Below are positions 1 to 5,224 of a stretch of 5,224 nt of DNA, piece by piece. The translations under genes were made by a program, and so were the position numbers. Numbering within the stretch: position 1 is the first letter of the stretch; every line of letters starts with the position of its first letter. Below the pieces are notes generated by a model. That model did not search any database. It saw only the letters and a list, made by a program, of their open reading frames with translations, and had not been told where the DNA came from. This DNA is from Bdellovibrio sp. CG10_big_fil_rev_8_21_14_0_10_47_8 (GTDB lineage Bacteria > Bdellovibrionota > Bdellovibrionia > Bdellovibrionales > Bdellovibrionaceae), in contig PEZR01000048.1 in assembly GCA_002773975.1 (NCBI GenBank), forward strand, positions 10,292-15,515, in the 5' to 3' direction.

Positions 1-153
1 ATAGATGCGTTCCACGACGTCTAGGCCTGGATTTGCCCTTCCCGCCTCAATATTTTGAATGGTGGGCAGGCTGACCTTGGCCAATGTGGCGAGCTGAGAC
101 TGAGTCAGCCCCAAGGACAGTCTTAATGATCTAACCTGTTCTGCGATGTGCAT
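1..153 (-). CDS. XRE-family helix-turn-helix regulator, N-terminal part (runs off left edge)
   Basis: Reading the minus strand from the ATG at 153 gives 51 uninterrupted codons to the window edge. The product begins MHIAEQVRSLRLSLGLTQSQ and matches the XRE/Cro-CI fold: helix 1 at about residues 3-13, the LTQSQLATLAKV scaffold helix at 16-27, and the recognition helix SLPTIQNIEAG at 28-38, followed by the usual NPGLDVVERI helix. This is a DNA-binding repressor type. Short proteins of this kind act as stand-alone regulators or as antitoxins (HipB-like), and the partner gene, if any, is off the left edge. The start codon lies in the left arm of a perfect palindrome, which suggests autoregulation. 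No Shine-Dalgarno sequence precedes the ATG. An in-frame ATG six codons upstream (171) would add only MYIIIC and lies inside the palindrome, so it is less likely. The family is clear from the sequence; the function and targets are unknown. Confidence 0.87.
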   Translation of the reverse strand, partial: MHIAEQVRSLRLSLGLTQSQLATLAKVSLPTIQNIEAGRANPGLDVVERIY

Positions 154-187
154 ACATATTATAATATACATTGTATAATATGTATGC
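150..187. promoter_or_regulatory. Perfect 14-bp inverted repeat with symmetric divergent promoter-like elements (probable XRE operator)
   Basis: The arm GCATACATATTATA at 150-163 is repeated exactly, inverted, at 174-187 around a 10-nt spacer. Two further perfect dyads are nested inside: ATATTATAATAT at 156-167 and TATACA-T-TGTATA at 165-177. Because of the symmetry, each strand carries CATACA-N17-TATAAT: on plus, 151-156 and 174-179; on minus, 186-181 and 163-158. The -10 match is perfect and the -35 match is poor (3 of 6). The left arm covers the ATG of the XRE gene. The simplest reading is an autoregulatory operator overlapping the XRE promoter. If the minus-strand -10 is used, the transcript would begin at or next to the ATG and be essentially leaderless. 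AT-rich DNA favours chance short dyads, but a perfect 14-bp arm pair is unlikely by chance. Confidence 0.7.
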
Positions 188-293
188 AAGCAAAAAATCG
201 TCTCATCCAAAGGTGTTCATAGGCCGCTCAGAAATTAAAAAATTAGTCCTTCCTTGCGCATATAAAGTATTCGATCCTACAGGCGCATAAAAT

Positions 294-322
294 TTGACAC
301 GACGATGCCAGTTCCATAGTCT
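294..322 (+). promoter_or_regulatory. Probable sigma-70-type promoter of the acyltransferase gene
   Basis: A perfect -35 hexamer TTGACA (294-299) is followed after 17 bp by TAGTCT (317-322). The -10 keeps the most important T1, A2 and T6 positions but matches only 3 of 6 overall. Transcription would start near 329, leaving a leader of about 30 nt to the GTG at 358 or about 60 nt to the ATG at 391. This is a motif match only. Confidence 0.45.
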
Positions 323-390
323 TTTCATTTTGTGCCATTTACTTGGGGTTTAGCAGAGTGGTGAATAAGTCGACGCTCAATCATCCGGCC

Positions 391-2277
391 ATGACGTATC
401 GTGCGGACATTGATGGTCTCAGGGCCATTGCCGTTTTATCTGTGGTATTATTTCACTGGAATGAATGGTGGATGCCCGGCGGGTTTGTCGGCGTTGATGT
501 CTTCTTTGTCATCTCCGGATTTCTGATATCAAAAATTATTTTTTCTGACATTCGAAATGACAGATTCAGTATCGCCAATTTCTATTCTCGGCGCATCCGG
601 AGAATATTTCCCGCTTTGCTCGTTGTCATGAGTGCCGTCATTGTTGCTGGATATTTTGTCTTGCTTCCTGACGAGTTCATTCAGGCGGGAAAACATCTGG
701 CAGCTGGAGCTTCGTTTTTATCGAATGTGGCCCTATGGAAAGAGTCTGGATACTTTGATGTAGCGGCCGATCTTAAGCCATTATTGCATCTTTGGTCCTT
801 GGCCGTCGAAGAGCAGTTCTATATTTTTTGGCCTCCGTTGGTAGTTTTAGGATGGAGAATTGGCAATGGATTCTTCCGTGTTCTTTTGTTGGCGTTTGTC
901 ATCTCTATGGTTTGCAATCTTATCACGGTCCATCATGATTTGGCCGCAGCTTATTTTTTACCTTTTGCCAGAGTTTGGGAGCTTTTGATCGGCGCGGGGC
1001 TGGCTTATTGTCATGTGACCGATCGACGCGTTCGTTTTCTGTCAGAAAAAAGTCAGTCCATCATTGGACTGGCGCTGATTATTTTGTCGGTTTTTTTTGT
1101 AGATAAGACCAAGTCCTTTCCTGGCCTGTGGGCACTGGGCCCGACCATGGGTGCCTTTTTTTTGATTTCGGCGGGATCCAAGACTTGGATCAATCGCCGT
1201 CTTCTGAGTCATCCTTGTTTAGTATTTATTGGCTTGATCAGTTATCCACTTTATCTTTGGCATTGGCCGCTGTTGTCATTTGTTCGAATCTGCTTTTCCG
1301 GTAAACATATAATTTATGGTGAGGTTGTCGCTGTGGTGCTTTCGGTGGGTTTGTCCTGGATGACCTATCGTTGGATCGAGATTCCGCTCCGACGAGCAAA
1401 TGTCTCTGTTGCCAGCAAGAACGGATATTTAGTGGGGTCGATGGTTGCGGCGCTGGTGTTTGGAGTTCTGGCTTTCAAGGGGAAGATTGAGCCTCGCCTG
1501 TTCAGTGTCGGCAAGGAAATTTCAGATGCTAAAAATGACTGGAAGGGGCCCGAGGTTGGATTTGCCAATGGAAAATTAACGGTAGATGGATTGAGGGGAA
1601 CGAGCAATGATTCCGTTCTATTTTTGGGGGACAGTCACCTGGCCCAGTATTGGCCGCGGATTCAGTTTCTATATTCTGGCCAGAACCAGCCGAAGCTTTC
1701 GGTGATTTATGCAACAAATGATGGTTGTCCCCCAATGCCCGAGACTCATTGGAAAGAACGGCAGATTTCATGTGATGATTATTTTGCAGCAGCGCTGGAG
1801 ATCGCTGTCCGAAAAAATATAAAAAGGGTCGTTTTCGGAGCCTACTGGGAATATTATTTGAAGGGGTTTAAGGATTACGAAGCGACCATGACCCGCTTTG
1901 AGAGTCTTATTTTAACACTAAGAAAGTTAGGAAAAGAAGTGGTCATCGTCTTATCTAATCCAACCGGCGAAGAGTTTAGTCCGAATGTCATGATTCCATC
2001 GCGTTTTTCTGGCAAGGTCTCAGAAGGTTTTCTTGCGGTGGATAGAATTCAGTTTGAAAATAGGGTCGGTCCGTTCATGAATCGTCTCCGAGAAATCGCA
2101 GGGCGCACGAATTCTGGCATCATTGATCCAGTGGCATCAATGTGTGACGATCGACGGTGTCCGACAACCATTGACGGCAAACCAATCTACAAGGACACCA
2201 ATCATCTTCGACCTTTTTTTGCAAAGGACTATGCACTTTTTATGGATCAAACTGTATCTGATGGCGACGATCTCTAG
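391..2277 (+). CDS. AT3-SGNH O-acyltransferase (OafA/YrhL family), complete
   Basis: The product is an integral inner-membrane acyltransferase of 628 residues, a usual length for AT3-SGNH fusions. These enzymes move acyl (usually acetyl) groups across the membrane onto surface glycans such as O-antigen, capsule or peptidoglycan; the acceptor here is unknown. The AT3 domain opens with YRADIDGLRAIAVLSVVLFH and has the R-X10-H motif (R11/H22), GVDVFFVISGFLI (34-46), an RxxR loop (R67-R71), HLWSLAVEEQFY (133-144), the FARVWELLIGAGLAY segment (192-206), SYPLYLWHWPLL and a closing WIEIPLRR. About ten membrane segments are followed by an eleventh leading to a periplasmic SGNH domain. That domain has GDSH with nucleophile S415, the FGAYWEYY block, a DTNH dyad (D602, H605) and paired Cys typical of an oxidising compartment. 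ATG 391 is chosen because the family homology starts there, although it lacks a Shine-Dalgarno sequence. GTG 358 (GGGG 9 nt upstream), GTG 361 and TTG 343 are in-frame alternatives. It is convergent with the kinase gene and has its own probable promoter. Confidence 0.93.
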   Translation: MTYRADIDGLRAIAVLSVVLFHWNEWWMPGGFVGVDVFFVISGFLISKIIFSDIRNDRFSIANFYSRRIRRIFPALLVVMSAVIVAGYFVLLPDEFIQAGKHLAAGASFLSNVALWKESGYFDVAADLKPLLHLWSLAVEEQFYIFWPPLVVLGWRIGNGFFRVLLLAFVISMVCNLITVHHDLAAAYFLPFARVWELLIGAGLAYCHVTDRRVRFLSEKSQSIIGLALIILSVFFVDKTKSFPGLWALGPTMGAFFLISAGSKTWINRRLLSHPCLVFIGLISYPLYLWHWPLLSFVRICFSGKHIIYGEVVAVVLSVGLSWMTYRWIEIPLRRANVSVASKNGYLVGSMVAALVFGVLAFKGKIEPRLFSVGKEISDAKNDWKGPEVGFANGKLTVDGLRGTSNDSVLFLGDSHLAQYWPRIQFLYSGQNQPKLSVIYATNDGCPPMPETHWKERQISCDDYFAAALEIAVRKNIKRVVFGAYWEYYLKGFKDYEATMTRFESLILTLRKLGKEVVIVLSNPTGEEFSPNVMIPSRFSGKVSEGFLAVDRIQFENRVGPFMNRLREIAGRTNSGIIDPVASMCDDRRCPTTIDGKPIYKDTNHLRPFFAKDYALFMDQTVSDGDDL

Positions 2278-2279
2278 GC

Positions 2280-4109
2280 TCACCGAGGCAGGGAAAACTT
2301 GGTGATTTTGAAGGGTTTAGATTGAGCTCCGAATTCGAGCTGTCCGCCATAGTCATGGATAATTTGGCCAGCCACAGAGAGACTGAGTGTTGAGGTCGAT
2401 TCAGAGCCCAGGCTGTTGTCGAGCAGGGTGAAAAGGTATTCTTGGTTTTTGTTCTCAAGGCGGAGCTCAATCGATGGATGAAAGCCTTTGGTGTTGTCTG
2501 TTTTTGCAATCAATGCATCGATGGAGGATTGCAGTAAATTTCGTACGGCCTGAGACAGCAGATTCAGGTGACCTCGGAATGAACAGGGTTCCGAAGGTAA
2601 AATAACCTTGAGTTCAATCCCCCTGGATTTTGTCTGGAGTTCGACAATCTTGATCGCTCGTTCAATCACCTCTCGAAGATCGAGGTCCTTTTCTTGGTCG
2701 GCCATGGGGTCTCGGGTAAAACCTAAAAGATTCTCGATGATTTCTTTGCAACGACGAACGCCCTCTTCCATCGCTAAGATATCTTCATAGAGAGCGTCTT
2801 CTTTTTTGAGATCCATCTTGATCAGCTGAACGAACGACAGTATACCCCCCAGGGGATTGTTCAGCTCGTGCGCGATGCTGCTGCCAATTGTCCCGATTTC
2901 TGCAAGCCGAGCACTTTCCAGAATTTTTCTCTCCATGCGAATTTGTTCGGTCACATCATGGTACAAGTTCACAAAAACTGTTGTTTGCAAAGGCTCGACG
3001 GGAACCTGTTGGCTATAAACATCATAGATCGATTTGGATTTCCCGACATCCAAACGAAAGTTTTTTCCCAGTTGGCATTGAGGACAGGGGGATTCTCGCT
3101 GAAATAGAACCTGGTAACACTTCTGTCCGGTTGCTTGGTCTGAACTGAGCCCTGCTTTCTTGAGAAAGGCCGAGTTTGTTTGCACCAGCTCATATTTTTG
3201 ATTGATCAGACTGACCGGATCCGAGACCGCATTGAAGGTCACCTGCCATTGCTCTTTCAGGGTTTCGGACTGCTCTAACTTTCCTTGCCGATCCAGCGCT
3301 AACGAAACAGCTTCTGCAATTCGCAACAAGAAATCTGTTTCTTCTCTCAAGAAAGGTTGCGAAGTTTCGCGTAAAAAAACCAGAGAGCCGACCCGATCCT
3401 GAGAGCGAAAGAGGGGGGCTTGAAAGACAAAATAGGGCGACGCTTGTCGTTTTTGTTGAGAGAAGAATTGATCTTGGGGGGCGAATAGAATTCGTAAAGA
3501 ACTCAAATGCAGAGTGGGCTCCAGGGCCCGCAGGAGATTTTGTTCCATTTCCCCTGTCGAGGCCGATTGATAGATGGCGATCATGGCCTCTTTCAGGGAC
3601 TCCCATCGAGCATTGGCGACATAGGTCTTTCGCCGAGCTTCGAGTAAAAAATTTTGCCGCTTTTCGACCCGCTCTTCAAGATCTTGATAAAGCAAGGTCA
3701 ACTTTTCATTTTGTTCCTGAACCAGACTTTCAAGTTCGCGTTCCTGTTTTGCCATCTGGGCTTCTTCGAGGCAGTGGACGATGTCTCTTTCAAGAGTGGT
3801 CAGGGCTGAGATATTGGAAATTCGAAAGATCGGATATTTACGAAAGATCTTTTGAAGGTCTTCAATGCTGTTATTCGGTTGGGACAAAAGAACCATTTGC
3901 AAAGAAGGATTTCGGTCTTTCAGCTGTTGCGCGAGATGCTCAAATTGGGGAGTCACCATTTCATCAAAAGGCGCGCACAGAACGTCATAGGCACCACGGC
4001 TGATTTTTTCAGCCAAAGGCTTCCATGACGGCAGAGAGTCCACGCCGATTTGCATGGCGGGAAGGGATGGAAGACCTAGGATAAGAACACTCGAATTCAA
4101 AGCTGGCAT
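2280..4109 (-). CDS. Soluble sensor histidine kinase-like protein (pseudo-receiver, coiled coil, GAF, PAS, HisKA, degenerate ATPase domain)
   Basis: The product has 609 residues and no membrane segment, so it should be cytoplasmic. Visible order: a receiver-like fold (about 7-115) in which the phosphoacceptor Asp position is Pro47 (DVLCAPF) and the KP switch is missing; a charged coiled coil (about 115-162); a GAF-like domain (about 165-283); a PAS domain (about 290-395) with a C331/C342/C345 cluster ending in PCPQC; HisKA with IAHELNNP (His414); and a C-terminal ATPase-type domain (about 500-609). In that last domain the N-box reads NLLQSSIDA, with Ser528 for the Mg-binding Asn. G1 reads LDNSLG, the F-box and lid are gone, and the G2 box reads TSTLSLS instead of GxGLGLS. 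The start at 4109 overlaps the HAD gene by 13 nt, with only a distant AAGAG upstream, which points to coupled translation. No response regulator is encoded here. Family membership is clear; whether it binds ATP or autophosphorylates is doubtful. Confidence 0.9.
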   Translation of the reverse strand: MPALNSSVLILGLPSLPAMQIGVDSLPSWKPLAEKISRGAYDVLCAPFDEMVTPQFEHLAQQLKDRNPSLQMVLLSQPNNSIEDLQKIFRKYPIFRISNISALTTLERDIVHCLEEAQMAKQERELESLVQEQNEKLTLLYQDLEERVEKRQNFLLEARRKTYVANARWESLKEAMIAIYQSASTGEMEQNLLRALEPTLHLSSLRILFAPQDQFFSQQKRQASPYFVFQAPLFRSQDRVGSLVFLRETSQPFLREETDFLLRIAEAVSLALDRQGKLEQSETLKEQWQVTFNAVSDPVSLINQKYELVQTNSAFLKKAGLSSDQATGQKCYQVLFQRESPCPQCQLGKNFRLDVGKSKSIYDVYSQQVPVEPLQTTVFVNLYHDVTEQIRMERKILESARLAEIGTIGSSIAHELNNPLGGILSFVQLIKMDLKKEDALYEDILAMEEGVRRCKEIIENLLGFTRDPMADQEKDLDLREVIERAIKIVELQTKSRGIELKVILPSEPCSFRGHLNLLSQAVRNLLQSSIDALIAKTDNTKGFHPSIELRLENKNQEYLFTLLDNSLGSESTSTLSLSVAGQIIHDYGGQLEFGAQSKPFKITKFSLPR

Positions 4110-4609
4110 ATTTTAATTAACTCTTGGTGAGATCGGACCTCAAAGTCAGGTCGGTCCTCTGGAACTTCGATCGGATCATTGAGGTGTTCGCCGTACAAGA
4201 AAAGACAAGTTTGCATTCCCAGCTTCTTGGCCTCTCGAATATCAGTGCTGCGTCGATTGCCAATGCTCAGGATCTGACCGGCAGGCAAAGAAAAGTCCCT
4301 CAGCGCCTGGGAAAAAAAGAGGCTTTTGCTCTCTGCGCGGGAAGGGTCGGCGAAGTACATTTTTTTAAAGTAAGGGCCGATTCCAAGAGAGGCGACCTTT
4401 TGTTTCTGAGCTTCGGGCCTTCCTTGGGTCAGTAGGGCCAATTGGTATTTTTTTGACAGAGCTTCTAAGTTTTCTTTGGCTCCGAACATCAGCGGCAAAG
4501 GTTGGCGGATACGGTCTTCGAAGGCCGGGGTTCTTGCGATCGGAATCAACAAGGAGGTGGTGTCCAAGAGGGTGTCATCCATGTCGAAAATAATCAGTTG
4601 AACCTTCAT
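4097..4609 (-). CDS. Small HAD-superfamily hydrolase (phosphatase-like)
   Basis: The product has 170 residues with the HAD core: motif I FDMDDT (D9 nucleophile, D11 acid/base), motif II LLTQG (T61), a motif III lysine probably at K95, and motif IV as IGNRRSTDIREAKKLGM (N118, D123). The family usually hydrolyses phosphate esters with Mg2+. The substrate cannot be read from the sequence. The protein is short for a HAD-IA phosphatase because only about 45 residues separate motifs I and II, so the helical cap is very small. In motif IV the usual first Asp (GD) is Asn118, a variant that may still bind Mg2+ through D123. The ATG at 4609 overlaps the peptidase stop as ATGA and has a good AAGGGA Shine-Dalgarno sequence (4620-4615) five nt upstream. 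The end overlaps the kinase start by 13 nt. This places it as the middle gene of a three-gene transcript. The HAD call is secure; a role in sugar-phosphate or nucleotide clean-up would be a guess. Confidence 0.9.
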   Translation of the reverse strand: MKVQLIIFDMDDTLLDTTSLLIPIARTPAFEDRIRQPLPLMFGAKENLEALSKKYQLALLTQGRPEAQKQKVASLGIGPYFKKMYFADPSRAESKSLFFSQALRDFSLPAGQILSIGNRRSTDIREAKKLGMQTCLFLYGEHLNDPIEVPEDRPDFEVRSHQELIKICQL

Positions 4610-5224
4610 GGAAGTCCCTTCACCACCGCTTGTAGGCCTTTTTTAAAATGTGGCCATACCAATGCGAGATCAGAATGTTCTTGTTCCTCGATGCAGACAA
4701 CGGGGGTCTGGTGTTCCATCCATCCGTACTGGCCTAGACTTCCCGGGGTCGGGTAACCAATGTCTTCCCGCACGGTGTAGCCACTGTCCCCGGCAGCAAG
4801 CTGGGCCCATGCCCGACCGGGGGCCCCCGTATAGACGACACAGGGCTCCCACGAGTGAAAGTGAAAAATCACCTGTGGTTTTTTTTCTTGGATCAGTTGC
4901 ACGAGGGCTTGGACTTCCGGTTCGCTGGCCGGAGAATCTCCGGGAAAATAGCGGGGCGCCTTAAAAAGAGCACTCCAGTCTTGAGACGGAAAGTTACGAT
5001 TCAAATCAACGCCATGACCATTGGTTCTTTCGTGACGGGAAAAACCATCGACATTCAAACAGGGGATCAGAAACCACGACAAAAAAGTTTCGTTGTTGTT
5101 TTTTTGCAACCAAGACAAAAGTTGTTGTGCCAATTCCACGCCTTCGGGTTCATCGCCATGAACACCTCCGATGAAAAGAAGTGGACGCCGTGTTTCATCC
5201 TGGCCCTCTAAATTTTCATAAGAA
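4606..5224 (-). CDS. mpaA: M14-family zinc peptidase, MpaA-like murein peptide amidase (5' end off right edge)
   Basis: The frame is open from the right edge for 205 codons to TGA at 4608-4606. A GTG at 5139 is not the true start, because the essential zinc motif lies upstream of it: IGGVHGDEPEG, with His at 5160-5158 and Glu at 5151-5149 forming HxxE. Next come the substrate-binding GVDLNRNFP (visible residues 71-79), GDSPASEPE (95-103), the third zinc ligand in IFHFHS (H123), IGYPTPGSLG (155-164) and the catalytic Glu in VVCIEEQ (E179 or E180). These blocks follow the order and spacing I recall for E. coli MpaA, which cleaves the gamma-D-Glu to diaminopimelate bond of murein tripeptide during cell-wall recycling. 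Related M14 enzymes with other substrates cannot be excluded. Whether a signal peptide exists is unknown, since at least the first few dozen residues are missing. It is the first visible gene of the overlapping run. Any promoter lies beyond the window. Confidence 0.88.
   Translation of the reverse strand, partial: SYENLEGQDETRRPLLFIGGVHGDEPEGVELAQQLLSWLQKNNNETFLSWFLIPCLNVDGFSRHERTNGHGVDLNRNFPSQDWSALFKAPRYFPGDSPASEPEVQALVQLIQEKKPQVIFHFHSWEPCVVYTGAPGRAWAQLAAGDSGYTVREDIGYPTPGSLGQYGWMEHQTPVVCIEEQEHSDLALVWPHFKKGLQAVVKGLP

Noticed and set aside
188..293. Search for tRNA, CRISPR repeats, riboswitch or attachment sites between the palindrome and the promoter
   Set aside because: There is no cloverleaf, repeated unit or conserved aptamer pattern; the AATTAAAAAATT stretch is simple A/T-rich sequence.
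343..390. TTG at 343 as the start of the acyltransferase
   Set aside because: No Shine-Dalgarno sequence precedes it, and the extra 16 residues are polar and outside the family homology, which begins at YRADIDGLRA. GTG 358 remains a reasonable alternative to ATG 391.
2200..2235. T-run at 2214-2220 as a terminator
   Set aside because: It lies inside the acyltransferase coding sequence just after the catalytic His codon, with no stable GC-rich stem before it.
3190..3606. 138-codon minus-strand frame inside the kinase gene
   Set aside because: It lies wholly within the kinase gene in another frame, its residues show no recognisable domain, and the kinase frame has clear GAF/PAS homology across the same bases.
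4606..5139. GTG at 5139 as the start of the M14 peptidase
   Set aside because: The frame stays open to the window edge and the zinc-binding HGDE lies upstream of this GTG, so the gene is cut by the window rather than starting here.
4650..5211. Plus-strand frames at 4650-4964 and 4855-5211
   Set aside because: They are antisense to the M14 peptidase, whose catalytic motifs account for the region; the translations are rich in Arg, Pro and Cys and have no domain.

Overview
The window suggests a Gram-negative bacterium of middling GC content. It encodes an inner-membrane acyltransferase with a cysteine-containing SGNH domain that should lie in the periplasm, and a zinc peptidase of the murein-peptide amidase (MpaA) type. 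A soluble multi-domain histidine kinase ending in a PAS domain and a HisKA/ATPase core would suit a Bdellovibrio-like or other deltaproteobacterial-type genome. That assignment is a guess from gene style, because no marker gene is present.

Layout from left to right. (1) At 1-153 on the minus strand lies the N-terminal half of a short XRE-type helix-turn-helix regulator, whose rest is off the left edge. Its start codon sits inside a perfect inverted repeat with 14-bp arms (150-187) that also carries -10-like sequences on both strands. (2) Positions 188-390 are intergenic. A promoter-like TTGACA-N17-TAGTCT (294-322) points right, and I see nothing convincing in 188-293 apart from a doubtful 36-codon reading frame. 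(3) At 391-2277 on the plus strand is a complete AT3-SGNH (OafA/YrhL-type) O-acyltransferase that probably acetylates a cell-surface polysaccharide. (4) From 5224 back to 2280, all on the minus strand, is a tightly overlapping three-gene run: an MpaA-like M14 peptidase (5' end off the right edge), a small HAD-like phosphatase, and a soluble sensor histidine kinase of 609 residues. The start/stop overlaps are 4 nt (ATGA) and 13 nt, so the run is almost certainly one transcript with coupled translation. The kinase and acyltransferase genes converge with only 2 nt between their stop codons and no visible terminator.

The most unusual feature is the kinase. Its phosphoacceptor region (HELNNP, His414) looks intact. 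Its ATP-binding domain has lost the second N-box Asn, the first G1 glycine, the F-box and most of the ATP lid, and all G2-box glycines, yet the reading frame runs cleanly to a normal final strand. Its N-terminal receiver-like domain also lacks the phosphoacceptor Asp. It therefore looks like a pseudokinase or a phosphotransfer/scaffold protein co-expressed with a cell-wall recycling peptidase. The XRE gene and the acyltransferase are separate units with no obvious functional link to the run.
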